Shown: positions 7,204 through 16,295, counted from the stretch's first letter. The stretch is DNA of 42,128 nt from Scalindua sp964437425 (GCA_964437425.1 CAYTGO010000025.1:1-42128); one strand, 5' to 3'. A program made the numbers and translations. The notes: a model not told the origin generated them from the letters alone.

Positions 7204-9705
7204 TTAGGCATCTTTGCTCTCCGTCTGGGTACTTGATACCTCTTCGTTGTTTCTCATAAATTCAACAAATGCTAATGCCAATTTTGGGTCGAACTGGGTG
7301 CCTGCTCCCTTTTCAATCTCTTTATAGGCTACTTCCTTTGGAAGGCCCTTTCGATAAACCCTGCTGGTTGTCATTGCATCGTACGTATCGGCAATTGATA
7401 TGATCCTGGCAACAAGGTGGATTTCATCACCTTTTAAACCATCCGGATATCCCTTACCGTCATAACGCTCATGGTGATTACGCACACCCGGCATCAAGGC
7501 ACGCAATCGTGACATGGGCTCAAGGATTTTGCTTCCTTTGACAACATGTGATTTGATGATTGAAAATTCCTCATCAGTTAATTTGCCCGGTTTATTTAAA
7601 ACACTCTCACCTATTCCAATCTTGCCTATATCGTGAATGGTGGCTGAGAGTTCCAGGAATTCCAGCTCGCCTTCTGAAAGTCCTAACTTCTTTCCTATTC
7701 CAATGCTGAACTCTGCTACTCTACGAGAGTGCCCGTGTGTATACGCGTCTCTCGCATCAAGTGCTGCAGCAATCGATTTGATATAATCCAGAAAAATATT
7801 GTGAATATCGGAATACAGTCTGTGGTTCTCCATGGCAATCCCTACTTGATGAGAGAATGATGAGATCATTCTCAACTCTTCAGCTGTAAACTCAGCAAAA
7901 GGAGAGATCTTTGAGGTTTGTTTGTTATAGAGATAAAGTATTCCTATTGTTCGTTTTCTTACAATGAGAGGTACCGCCAGACAGGATCGCAGATTGTCAT
8001 AGTTTGTCTGTGATAACTCGGGATGTTTTGACACATTTTCAATCCAGACTGGCTTTGTTTCAGACTGTATCCATCTGTTTACAGAACCGGAGATTTTTTG
8101 TGAATCTCCATTGATCTCGTCAGGTCCTGTAAAAGCAGTAAATGTGTAATCTCCTGTGTCAGCATCCAGGGTGTATAGAGCGGTTGCTTCGCAATGGGTT
8201 ATTCTCATTATCGGATCCAGTAACTCTTCCGGTGGACTTGAAGGGATTGCGAGTGCAGATGTTATTTCTACATCTTCCTTAAATGATTTTAGAGAATATT
8301 GATCTGATTCGTCTTTAGATGTTGTAATTTCACCTACTTCAAGAAGCATGTCTAATTGCAGGTCTCTCATGGCAGATTCTCCACTGACAGAACTCAGGTT
8401 CACGGCCAGGCAAGTTCCTATAAGCATGAGAAACATGGCAGCCAGGGGAATCATCTCTATCATTACATTAAATCTCTGAAATAGTATTAGCCCTGTAAAT
8501 ACGATAATTGCGGAGATTGCGAATAGGACCAGAAAACCACCGGCAAGCAACAGATACGTACTGCCTCTTACATGTATTCTGAAGATTAATATACCGAAAA
8601 TTATGGATAGTGCTGTTACTATTGAGATTGTGTAGAAAGGCCCGGGAATGGAGATGAGTCTATCTGTTAAAAAATTGTAAAGAAGGTTTGCCTGGATAAA
8701 TATGCCAAATTTGCGGCCGAATGGCGTAACATGGACATCCTGCTCTGAACCAGGAGTTGCGACTCCTATAAAAATAATTTTGTCTTTGAATTGGTCTGCG
8801 GGTACCCTGTTTTCATTCTGTGGTGATACGTCATAAAAAGAGTATAAGGTTATGGGCTTTTCCTGGCCAAGCTTCTCTATCCACTTAATATTTGTTCCGT
8901 GATAGATATGTACCTGTTTTTCAAAATCAATATAATTGATTGGTATACAGCTCCTTGAGTCAAGGGGTACATGCAAGTTTCCAATCTTTAACGAGTTTCC
9001 AGGATTTAGTTCCATCTTCGGGTCAATGCCCATGTGTTCCAGGAAAACAGCAAGAGAAAGAGGTATAAACCTCTCATTATTATCGGTACCTGATATCTGT
9101 ACGGGTGTACTTCTCGCCACACCATCACTGTCATAGAAAACATTTAGATGTCCTATGCCTTTTGCTGAATCGGCGATCATGTCAATGTTTTTACTTAACC
9201 TTCCCTTGTAGATTCCGTCTGTCGGTCTTGACCTCATAAGATTGGCGGTAGGGCTCCAGACAGGAAAAATAGTTGAGCCGTTGTCGCTGGCAGCTTCTGA
9301 TAATGCCACGTCGTTTTTGATGTTCTCTACGTCAGGCAGATCAAAGAACATATCAAAGGCAATAGTTCCGGCACCGCCTTCTTTCAGATAGTAAAGTAAT
9401 TCTGCATAGCGGTTCCTGGGCCATGGCCACCTTCCCAGATGTTCCATGTCTTTGTCTGAAATACCGATTATGGCTATCTTTGGTATATCAGGAGTGCTTT
9501 TGTGAGTGTTGTGAGTGATACGCCAGTCATAAAGAAGCTTTTCAAGGCGATTGAAAACACCTGTGAAATATAGTAGGGATATGATTGCTGCAATAGACAG
9601 CCCCCAGATGAGGCCGTAATAGTTTTGATTGGTTGAGTGCTTGATGTTATCTTCCCCGGGATTGCGCGAGTTTTTTATAGTAAAGAAAAAAACGTTGAAA
9701 ACCAA
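7204..9705 (-). CDS. CHASE2-GAF-HD-GYP membrane signalling protein, predicted c-di-GMP phosphodiesterase (833 aa)
   Basis: After a membrane helix at about residues 32-49 comes a periplasmic CHASE2 sensor domain (DWRITHNTH, IAIIGISDKDMEHLGRWPWPR, FKDKIIFIGVATPGSEQD). Three more membrane helices follow (about 360-450), then a GAF domain (about 480-640) and an HD-GYP domain (about 650-820). The HD-GYP signature residues are intact: GHSRRVAEF, HDIGKIG near 693 and HHERYDGKGYPDGL near 748. HD-GYP enzymes hydrolyse c-di-GMP; the CHASE2 ligand is unknown. The start is uncertain: no ATG precedes the first helix, and a TTG at 9705 is the only candidate I see, with no clear ribosome-binding site. It begins 21 nt after a sigma-54 activator gene ends, so the two are probably one transcript. 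The C-terminal tail (TQTESKDA) is short and polar. Confidence 0.93.
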   Translation of the reverse strand: MVFNVFFFTIKNSRNPGEDNIKHSTNQNYYGLIWGLSIAAIISLLYFTGVFNRLEKLLYDWRITHNTHKSTPDIPKIAIIGISDKDMEHLGRWPWPRNRYAELLYYLKEGGAGTIAFDMFFDLPDVENIKNDVALSEAASDNGSTIFPVWSPTANLMRSRPTDGIYKGRLSKNIDMIADSAKGIGHLNVFYDSDGVARSTPVQISGTDNNERFIPLSLAVFLEHMGIDPKMELNPGNSLKIGNLHVPLDSRSCIPINYIDFEKQVHIYHGTNIKWIEKLGQEKPITLYSFYDVSPQNENRVPADQFKDKIIFIGVATPGSEQDVHVTPFGRKFGIFIQANLLYNFLTDRLISIPGPFYTISIVTALSIIFGILIFRIHVRGSTYLLLAGGFLVLFAISAIIVFTGLILFQRFNVMIEMIPLAAMFLMLIGTCLAVNLSSVSGESAMRDLQLDMLLEVGEITTSKDESDQYSLKSFKEDVEITSALAIPSSPPEELLDPIMRITHCEATALYTLDADTGDYTFTAFTGPDEINGDSQKISGSVNRWIQSETKPVWIENVSKHPELSQTNYDNLRSCLAVPLIVRKRTIGILYLYNKQTSKISPFAEFTAEELRMISSFSHQVGIAMENHRLYSDIHNIFLDYIKSIAAALDARDAYTHGHSRRVAEFSIGIGKKLGLSEGELEFLELSATIHDIGKIGIGESVLNKPGKLTDEEFSIIKSHVVKGSKILEPMSRLRALMPGVRNHHERYDGKGYPDGLKGDEIHLVARIISIADTYDAMTTSRVYRKGLPKEVAYKEIEKGAGTQFDPKLALAFVEFMRNNEEVSSTQTESKDA

Positions 9706-9726
9706 ATCAATAAAAAATCTAAACTT

Positions 9727-10779
9727 TTACGATGTTTGATAGTCTTCTATTTCTATTCCGTACTCCTGCATTTTTCTGTAGACTGTGGATCTGCCGATAT
9801 CTAATTTTTCTGATGCTGCAGATATATTACCATTTGTTGCATTCAGTGCTCTTCTTATAAAGATCTCTTCAACTTCACTTAATGGTAGTACGTCTCCTCT
9901 TCGCAACGCAGCTTCCAATTTAGACAGTCCATCTTCAAGGGATTCAATCATTCTCAAACCGTTTGCATCCAGATCCGGGAAATCAAAATGTTCCGGGAGA
10001 AGCGTATCATTGGTTGTTATCAGGATAGCTCTTCTGATGCTGTTCTGAAGTTGCCTGATATTGCCCGGCCAACGGTAATTTGTCAGCTTGTCCATGGTTG
10101 AAGGGTCTAATTTATTTATTTTTTTTCCTGATAGCGCTCCAAATCTATTTACAAAAACATTAACCAGTTCAGGAATATCGTCTTTTCTGTCACGCAATGG
10201 GGGGATGTGAATTCGAAAAACGTTAAGACGATAATACAAATCCTCTCTGAAGTTTTTAGAACTAACTTCTTCTAATAATTCTTTATTACTCGCAGAAATA
10301 ATTCGTACATCTGTTTTGATAGATTTCTGTCCGCCTACTCTTTCAAATACCTGCTCTTCAATTACGCGCAGGATTTTTGCCTGCATGGCAAGAGGCATCT
10401 CGGTTATTTCGTCCAAAAAGAGTGTGCCCTTATTTGCGCGTTCAAGCTTGCCTATTTGTTGTTGGATTGCTCCGGTAAATGCGCCTTTTTCGTGTCCCAT
10501 TAATTCGCTTTCCAGCAAATTCTCAGGAATTGCCGCACAGTTTATAGTGCATAAGGGCTGCTTACTTCTTGGACCTCTGTAGTGGATGGCTTTTGTAACC
10601 AGCTCCTTTCCAGTACCGGTTTCTCCCTGAATAACCACTGGTACATCACTTTCCAGGACAGTCTGTATTTTTGAGAGAACGTCCTTGATCTCTTTGCTGC
10701 TGCCAATAATTCTCCACAACTCAGGTTCTTCTCTGAGCCTAAGCGCGTTTTTATAATTTGAGTGTTTTGTGTCTTCCAT
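9727..10779 (-). CDS. Sigma-54-dependent transcriptional activator without N-terminal sensor domain (350 aa)
   Basis: The protein goes almost directly into the AAA+ sigma-54 interaction domain: IIGSSKEIKDVL, Walker A GETGTGKE near residue 53, the sigma-54 contact loop GAFTGA near 99-104, Walker B GTLFLDEI near 119, and RWPGNIRQLQNSIRRA. It ends with a Fis-type helix-turn-helix (NGNISAASEKLDIGRSTVYRKM, about 318-340). All motifs needed for open-complex formation are present. The first 20 or so residues are too short for a receiver or GAF domain, so activity may be controlled in trans or by expression, as in PspF-like activators. It is divergent from cheR and upstream of the CHASE2/HD-GYP gene. 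I saw no clear -24/-12 promoter in the window, so its targets are unknown. Confidence 0.95.
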   Translation of the reverse strand: MEDTKHSNYKNALRLREEPELWRIIGSSKEIKDVLSKIQTVLESDVPVVIQGETGTGKELVTKAIHYRGPRSKQPLCTINCAAIPENLLESELMGHEKGAFTGAIQQQIGKLERANKGTLFLDEITEMPLAMQAKILRVIEEQVFERVGGQKSIKTDVRIISASNKELLEEVSSKNFREDLYYRLNVFRIHIPPLRDRKDDIPELVNVFVNRFGALSGKKINKLDPSTMDKLTNYRWPGNIRQLQNSIRRAILITTNDTLLPEHFDFPDLDANGLRMIESLEDGLSKLEAALRRGDVLPLSEVEEIFIRRALNATNGNISAASEKLDIGRSTVYRKMQEYGIEIEDYQTS

Positions 10780-10837
10780 TCGCTTCTTTCCTTAACCAAT
10801 TCGTTTACTGTAGTTATTATCGGTGTACTTACATATA

Positions 10838-10865
10838 ATTTTATACGGTGACGTTGGGTTGTCAA
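10838..10865 (-). promoter_or_regulatory. Sigma-70-type promoter for the sigma-54 activator gene
   Basis: The minus strand carries a perfect TTGACA (10860-10865), a 16-nt spacer and TAAAAT (10838-10843). Transcription would begin about 50 nt before the ATG at 10779. Confidence 0.65.
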
Positions 10866-11019
10866 TGAAAATATTCCTTAAGTCTTTTTAATATTGGCTC
10901 TTATAGATAAATCACTCCTTATTTAATTAATAATAAATTTCCCAGGGTAAGTATTTCATTTGTATTATACAGTGGGTGAACAGTGAGATGGGCAGGTGCT
11001 ATGGATTTAAGACATATTG

Positions 11020-11047
11020 TTGACATGATTATCGTCAAGTGTATAAT
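11020..11047 (+). promoter_or_regulatory. Near-consensus sigma-70 promoter for the cheR-cheB-GGDEF cluster
   Basis: TTGACA (11020-11025) and TATAAT (11042-11047) are both perfect, with a 16-nt spacer. The predicted start is about 45 nt before the cheR ATG at 11102. Confidence 0.75.
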
Positions 11048-11101
11048 CCTAAGACGTTTATGTGAATTTGAGTAAAACCGTTTTCACGTTTTAGAGCTAC
11101 T

Positions 11102-11935
11102 ATGGACAGTACAAACGAAAATGAGAAAATTGAATTCGACCTGATATTGCAAGCAATCTACCAGAAGTACGGTTATGATTTCAGGGATTATGCAAAGGCC
11201 TCTATAAGACGCCGTTTACGCTACCGACTCTCTCAGTCAAATCTCAAAACAATATCTGAAATGCAGCACAAATTACTTAACGATAAGAAGTTCTTTGATA
11301 GATTACTCTTAGACCTCACAATCAATGTTACTGAGATGTTTCGGGATCCATCTTTCTTCAAGGTACTCAGGGAGATCGTAATATCTGAACTAAAAAAACA
11401 GCCGTTCATTAAGGTGTGGCATGCCGGCTGTTCCAGCGGTGAGGAAATTTACTCTACGGCTATCCTGCTGAAGGAGAATGGGATGTACGAATCATCCTTG
11501 ATTTATGCTACAGATACCAATGAGTTAGTACTTGATAAAGCCAAATCAGGGATTTTTCCAATTGAAAAGATGAAAGACTTTACTGTCAATTACAGAAAGG
11601 CCGGAGGCCATGCATCCTTTGCTGATTATTATACTGCCAGATATGATAATGCAATCATGGATAACTCCTTAAAAAAGAATATTGTTTTTTCCAATCACAA
11701 TCTGGTAACGGATAGTGTTTTCGGGGAAATGGATTTGATAATGTGCAGGAATGTACTCATCTATTTTAATAGAGAGTTACAAGACCGTGTATTCAGGCTT
11801 TTCAGGGATAGCCTTCGCCCGGGTGGATTCCTTTGCTTGGGTTCCAAAGAAACCGTAAGATTTTCATCACTCTCTGAAAATTTTGAAAATGCAATTGAGA
11901 ACGAAAAAATATATAGAAGAATAGCGCCACACTAA
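11102..11935 (+). CDS. cheR: CheR-type glutamate O-methyltransferase (277 aa)
   Basis: The protein has the CheR all-alpha N-terminal domain (YQKYGYDFRDYAKASIRRRL, residues about 15-75, with NVTEMFRDPSFF) and the SAM-binding methyltransferase domain: WHAGCSSGEE, the ATDTNELVLDKA region, FGEMDLIMCRNVLIYFN and LRPGGFLCLGSKE. Its length and motifs are those of a complete enzyme that methylates glutamates on chemoreceptors with S-adenosylmethionine. No chemoreceptor, CheA or CheW gene lies in the window. The pairing with a receiver-less cheB and a multi-receiver regulator is known from non-motility sensory modules, so the substrate may be a receptor-like protein encoded elsewhere. No clear Shine-Dalgarno precedes the ATG. 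Confidence 0.95.
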   Translation: MDSTNENEKIEFDLILQAIYQKYGYDFRDYAKASIRRRLRYRLSQSNLKTISEMQHKLLNDKKFFDRLLLDLTINVTEMFRDPSFFKVLREIVISELKKQPFIKVWHAGCSSGEEIYSTAILLKENGMYESSLIYATDTNELVLDKAKSGIFPIEKMKDFTVNYRKAGGHASFADYYTARYDNAIMDNSLKKNIVFSNHNLVTDSVFGEMDLIMCRNVLIYFNRELQDRVFRLFRDSLRPGGFLCLGSKETVRFSSLSENFENAIENEKIYRRIAPH

Positions 11936-11999
11936 GCGGAGTCAGGATGTAATTAGCCAATATTGAAAATGTCTAAATTGTAAATTTAGTAATACTGAG

Positions 12000-12608
12000 A
12001 TGACACAAAAGCTAAGGAATGATCATATAATAAATGGCAACAAATATAAGGTAATTGTTATAGGTGTTTCTACCGGAGGCTTAAAGGCTATCAAAGCAAT
12101 TCTATCCGTTTTGCCGTCAGAATTTGCACTCTCAATTATTATCGTTATGCACAGACACAAAGAGACAGATGGTTATTTAGAACGGTCATTGGATGATGGG
12201 TGTAAAATGCATGTTAAGCAAGCTGATGAAAAAGAGGAGATTAAGGCAGGAATAGTTTATGTGGCACCACCAAACTACCATTTATTGATAGAGGATGACT
12301 GTACGTTCTCCATATCAGTAGAGGGGCCTGTTAATTACGCACGGCCGTCTGTAGATGTGGTTTTCGAGTCAGCTGCAGAAGTTTATAGAGAAGGGCTTAT
12401 CGGTATTATTCTGACTGGTGCGAATAAAGATGGCAGTCTGGGATTAAAGAAAATAAAGGAATCTGGTGGTCTTGCAATTGTCCAGACACCAGAAACATCT
12501 GAAGCTGCGGAGATGCCCAAGGCAGCTATAGCGGCTGTTGACCCTGATTATGTGTTGCCACTTGATGAGATAGGGTTGTTACTTAGAAAGCTTGAAAGCG
12601 AAAGATAA
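12000..12608 (+). CDS. cheB: CheB-type methylesterase, catalytic domain only (202 aa)
   Basis: The sequence matches only the CheB C-terminal esterase domain: VIGVSTGGLKAIK holds the nucleophilic Ser, MHRHKETDG the His, and LTGANKDGSLGLKKI the Asp of the triad. AGIVYVAPPNYHL and ARPSVDVVFESAAEVY are also family signatures. The N-terminal receiver of classical CheB (about 130 residues) is absent, so phosphorylation cannot control it in cis; a separate receiver protein could do so. It lies 64 nt after cheR and 85 nt before the REC-REC-GGDEF gene. A 7-bp inverted repeat (11973-11979 with 11983-11989) sits just before the start. The expected reaction is hydrolysis or deamidation of receptor glutamyl side chains. 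Confidence 0.9.
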   Translation: MTQKLRNDHIINGNKYKVIVIGVSTGGLKAIKAILSVLPSEFALSIIIVMHRHKETDGYLERSLDDGCKMHVKQADEKEEIKAGIVYVAPPNYHLLIEDDCTFSISVEGPVNYARPSVDVVFESAAEVYREGLIGIILTGANKDGSLGLKKIKESGGLAIVQTPETSEAAEMPKAAIAAVDPDYVLPLDEIGLLLRKLESER

Positions 12609-12693
12609 GGGCTGTATAATACGCAAGCTTATACCACAAATTTGAAGAGCCAGAGGCAGCTCTCTGTGATATAAATTAGACGAGAAAGATAAA

Positions 12694-14328
12694 ATGAACA
12701 TTCTTATTGTAGATGACAAACCGGCTAATCTTCTGGCACTTCGAAAGATTCTGGCCAAGCCAGGATTGGAAATTATAGAGGCCTCAAGCGGTAATGATGC
12801 ACTGGCCTTGATCCTGGAACATGATTTTGCACTTATTCTCCTTGATGTTCAGATGCCGGATATGGATGGATTTGAGGTTGCAGAAATAATGCGCGGAAAT
12901 GAGGAAACAAAGCATATTCCTATTATCTTTGTGACTGCAATCAGCAAAGAACAAAAGTACATATTTGAAGGATACGATAAAGGAGCGGTGGATTATTTGT
13001 TTAAGCCATTAGATCCTGATATTTTACAGAGTAAAGTTAATATATTTCTTGAGTTGCACGGACAGAAAATTGCCCTGAAGAAAACTAATGCTGAGTTGAA
13101 GAAGGCAAATGAAAGAATTCTGGAACAACAGGAAGCCGTTATTGAAGAAGAACGTCTTAAGGTGCTGCTTCAGATGGCCGGAGCAAAGGCCCAGGAGCTG
13201 AACCAACCACTGGCATCTCTATTGGAAGATATAGAATTGATGGAAAAAATTGGTGGTAGCCCTGAGAAAACTGTTGAATGTATAAATCGAATGAAAGTGT
13301 CTGGGCAGAAGATATCCAGCATAACAAAGAAGATTAAAACTTTACACTATTCAGAACCCTTGCCGTCGGGTCATGATAGCACTGCTATAGTCAGCTTTGA
13401 TAGAGAAATATATATACTTGTAGTGGATGATTCGGAGGACGTTTTTGAAGGAATTAAGACTTGTTTGGGAGACCAGGATCTTATCAATTTGTCCTGGGCA
13501 AAAAGCTCTAAAGATTCTTTTGCTATGTTAGAGCAGGAACATTTTGATATGATTTTCCTGGACCATATCTTGAAAGATGGAACAAGCATTGAATTTCTCA
13601 AAAATATTGATAAAGAGGATATAGAAACTCCTGTAATTGTCGTTACAGGGCAAGGTGATGAAATGCTTGCGTCACAGGTGATACAGCTTGGTGCTTATGA
13701 ATATTTGCCGAAGAGCAGGATAAATTCGGACTCCCTTTCCAGAGTTATAAATAACACACTTGAAAGGGCCAGTCTCAGAAAAGATGTGCAAAAAGCTCAG
13801 GTAAAAATGGCGGAGATGTCTACTGTAGATGAATTGACAAAACTATATAATCGTCGATTTTTCGTAGAGGCATTGGAAGGAGAGTTTGAAAGAGCGAGTC
13901 GTTATGGGGCAGAGATGGCTCTCATTATGCTGGATTTGGATTTCTTTAAGAAAATAAATGACACATACGGTCATCTCGCAGGTGACATGGTATTAACAGA
14001 TGTTGGGAAGATACTCAAGAAGCATGTCAGGAGAAATGATCTCGCTTGTCGTTATGGTGGGGAAGAGTTTGCCGTGATCCTGCCAAATGTGAGTAGAGAC
14101 AGTATTTATCCGGCTTACGAAAGATTCAGAAAGATGGTGTCAAAACTATCGTTTGAATATGAATCGAAACAGTTTCACATAACGGTTAGTATTGGTATCG
14201 CATTCAGTAATGATGCGGAGTCTGCAAATGATTTATTGGCCCATGCTGATCAGACTCTTTACCAGGCGAAGGAGTCTGGTCGAAACAGGATTGTAGCTTA
14301 TGAAGCCAACAATGAGTCAGATGGCTAA
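12694..14328 (+). CDS. REC - degenerate HisKA - REC - GGDEF response regulator, diguanylate cyclase (544 aa)
   Basis: Receiver 1 (1-120) has DD near 7-8, phospho-acceptor Asp51 (LLDVQMPD) and the K of FKPL. A coiled-coil linker leads to residues about 155-230, which resemble a histidine kinase dimerisation domain; the H-box reads AQELNQPLASL, so the phospho-His is replaced by Gln167, and no ATPase domain follows. Receiver 2 (about 236-360) has VVDDSED, Asp290 (FLDHILKDG) and VVTGQ. The GGDEF domain (about 375-540) has the active motif GGEEF at 455-459 and an inhibitory-site RxxD at 446-449 (RRND), five residues upstream, as expected for product inhibition. It should make c-di-GMP from GTP under the control of two receivers. 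It is the third gene of the cheR-cheB cluster. Confidence 0.93.
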   Translation: MNILIVDDKPANLLALRKILAKPGLEIIEASSGNDALALILEHDFALILLDVQMPDMDGFEVAEIMRGNEETKHIPIIFVTAISKEQKYIFEGYDKGAVDYLFKPLDPDILQSKVNIFLELHGQKIALKKTNAELKKANERILEQQEAVIEEERLKVLLQMAGAKAQELNQPLASLLEDIELMEKIGGSPEKTVECINRMKVSGQKISSITKKIKTLHYSEPLPSGHDSTAIVSFDREIYILVVDDSEDVFEGIKTCLGDQDLINLSWAKSSKDSFAMLEQEHFDMIFLDHILKDGTSIEFLKNIDKEDIETPVIVVTGQGDEMLASQVIQLGAYEYLPKSRINSDSLSRVINNTLERASLRKDVQKAQVKMAEMSTVDELTKLYNRRFFVEALEGEFERASRYGAEMALIMLDLDFFKKINDTYGHLAGDMVLTDVGKILKKHVRRNDLACRYGGEEFAVILPNVSRDSIYPAYERFRKMVSKLSFEYESKQFHITVSIGIAFSNDAESANDLLAHADQTLYQAKESGRNRIVAYEANNESDG

Positions 14329-14384
14329 ACGTTTTACATGACTTATTTTTTATTTCAATAAACACTTAATAATAGACACTAACA

Positions 14385-15854
14385 ATGACATTAAAAATTT
14401 ATAATACGTTAACAAGGCAGAGAGAAACATTTGTCCCCATTGAAGAGGGACGGGTTGGCATCTATGTGTGTGGGCCGACTGTTTACGATCATCCTCACAT
14501 TGGGCATGCAAAGAGTTATGTCAGTTTTGATATTGTCGTTCGCTATCTAAGGCATCTTGGCTACAAGGTGAGATATGTGCAGAATATTACTGATGTTGGG
14601 CACTTAACTGATAACGCGGATGCCGGAGAAGATAAGATTGAAAAAAGGGCCAAGCTTGAGAAAGTCGAACCTATGGAATTAGTTGAAATGTATATGCGAA
14701 GCTATTATGAGGATATGGACGATTTAAATAACATTCGGGCAGATATTTCACCCCGTGCAACCGGTCATATTCCTGAGCAGATAGATCTTGTTGGCGCATT
14801 AATCGATAAGGGATTTGCTTATGAGTCAAACCAGTCTGTCTATTTCAATGTGTCAAAATTGAAGGACTACGGCAAGCTTTCGGGGAGAAAATTGGATGAG
14901 CAGGAGTCTGGGGCGCGTATCGAGATAAATCCTGAGAAAAAGCATCCGGCAGACTTTGCACTCTGGAAGAAGGCAGGTCCCGAGCATATTATGAAATGGA
15001 ACAGCCCCTGGGGTATGGGGTTTCCTGGGTGGCATCTTGAGTGCTCAGTCATGTCAATGAAATATCTGGGTGAGACGTTTGATATACATGGTGGAGGGAT
15101 CGAAAATGTATTCCCTCATCACGAGTGTGAAATCGCTCAAAGTGAGACTGCTAATGAACGGCCTTTTGCGCGTTACTGGATGCATAACAATATGGTAACA
15201 GTTGATGGACAGAAGATGGGTAAGTCCCTGGGTAATTTCGTTACCCTCAAGGATGCCTTTAAAAAATTCTCGCCTTTGACAATACGTTTCTTCGTTCTCA
15301 ATACACATTACAGCAGCCCGATCAACTATAGTGATGAGGCTTTAGACGCTGCTAATACTGGACTTGAGAGATTACTGAATACAATGCGTAGTATAAAAGA
15401 ACGAATGGAGTCTGCCAATGGAACTGAAGGGCAGGAAGAATGGAAAGCAAAATTAGAAAGTTACAAGAATTCCTTTGAAGAAGCAATGAATGAGGATTTT
15501 AATACAGCAGAAGCACTAGCTGTTCTCTTTAATTTGTCCAAGGAGGTAAATGGCCTTCTTAGCATGGATGATGAGGTTAGTGAGGGTGTGTTGTCAGAAA
15601 TCGATTCATTCTACAGAACTTACGGAGGTAATGTTCTGGGCATCATTACAGAAAAGACAGTTCATCACGCTTCAGATGGAGCAGATGTTTATAAAATGGA
15701 AGATGATCTGGTAAAGACATTAATTGATACCAGGAATGATTTGCGAGCCTGTAAGCAATGGGAACTTGCGGATAAAGTAAGAGATAGATTAAGCGAGCTG
15801 GGGATTATCATCGAAGATAAAAAAGACAAGGTAGCGTGGAGGAAGAAGAAATAG
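14385..15854 (+). CDS. cysS: Cysteinyl-tRNA synthetase (489 aa)
   Basis: This class I aminoacyl-tRNA synthetase charges tRNA-Cys. It shows the zinc-ligand start (YVCGPTVYD), HIGH (PHIGHAKSY), GWHLECSVMSMKYLGETFDIHGGG, the HHECEIAQSE zinc ligands, and the KMSKS loop as KMGKS (QKMGKSLGNFVTL). Its length is normal. The C-terminal DALR-like helical region (EAMNEDFNTAEALAVLF, and DKVRDRLSELGIIIEDKKD) is complete. The gene follows the signalling block by 56 nt and overlaps the ribosome-binding region of the rhodanese gene, suggesting co-transcription onward. No unusual insertion was seen. Confidence 0.98.
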   Translation: MTLKIYNTLTRQRETFVPIEEGRVGIYVCGPTVYDHPHIGHAKSYVSFDIVVRYLRHLGYKVRYVQNITDVGHLTDNADAGEDKIEKRAKLEKVEPMELVEMYMRSYYEDMDDLNNIRADISPRATGHIPEQIDLVGALIDKGFAYESNQSVYFNVSKLKDYGKLSGRKLDEQESGARIEINPEKKHPADFALWKKAGPEHIMKWNSPWGMGFPGWHLECSVMSMKYLGETFDIHGGGIENVFPHHECEIAQSETANERPFARYWMHNNMVTVDGQKMGKSLGNFVTLKDAFKKFSPLTIRFFVLNTHYSSPINYSDEALDAANTGLERLLNTMRSIKERMESANGTEGQEEWKAKLESYKNSFEEAMNEDFNTAEALAVLFNLSKEVNGLLSMDDEVSEGVLSEIDSFYRTYGGNVLGIITEKTVHHASDGADVYKMEDDLVKTLIDTRNDLRACKQWELADKVRDRLSELGIIIEDKKDKVAWRKKK

Positions 15855-15856
15855 TA

Positions 15857-16279
15857 ATGAGAAAGTTTTTGAATAGAAAGATAATATTTCCGGTTACTAT
15901 TTATCTGATTGTTTTGACATCAGGTTTTTTTATGTCAGAGTTGTTTGCGCGGGAAATCTTTAATAATGTTTCCGTATCAGAAGCGAAATATATGATGAGC
16001 GAACAGAATAACAACAAGGTGGACTTTATTCTTGACGTAAGAACAGGTGAGGAATATGCAAGGTCTCATATCAAAGGAGCTGTCCTCATTCCGATTATGA
16101 TTCTGACAGAAAAAATGCACGAGATTCAATCTGGTCAAAGTATTTTGGTATATTGTCATAATGGTAATAGAAGTGAGGTTGCGTGTGAATTGCTTACATC
16201 AAGGGGACATAAGTATGTTTTTAATATGCTTGGCGGAATGGAGTCATGGATAGAAAAAGGCTATGAAATTGTAGAGTGA
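15857..16279 (+). CDS. Exported single-domain rhodanese-like protein (140 aa)
   Basis: An N-terminal signal peptide or anchor (RKFLNRKIIFPVTIYLIVLTS) is followed by one rhodanese domain: SVSEAKYMMSEQ, DFILDVRTGEEYARSHIKGA and the active-site loop VYCHNGNRSEVAC, with the catalytic Cys in place. The role is sulfur transfer or thiol redox work outside the cytoplasm. I chose the ATG at 15857. An in-frame GTG at 15836 would overlap cysS and put charged residues before the signal peptide; the GGAGG at 15838-15842 is better used for the ATG. The link to cysS may be only positional. Confidence 0.88.
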   Translation: MRKFLNRKIIFPVTIYLIVLTSGFFMSELFAREIFNNVSVSEAKYMMSEQNNNKVDFILDVRTGEEYARSHIKGAVLIPIMILTEKMHEIQSGQSILVYCHNGNRSEVACELLTSRGHKYVFNMLGGMESWIEKGYEIVE

Positions 16280-16295
16280 AAGGTGTTTGAAATAT

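Larger units (their letters stand above)
10780..11101 (-). other. Divergent intergenic region between the sigma-54 activator and cheR
   Basis: These 322 nt hold no open reading frame that I would call. They contain two outward-facing sigma-70-type promoters, at 10838-10865 (minus) and 11020-11047 (plus), and an AT-rich centre with TTAATTAAT-like runs near 10925. The region should be the control point for both flanking operons. Confidence 0.6.
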
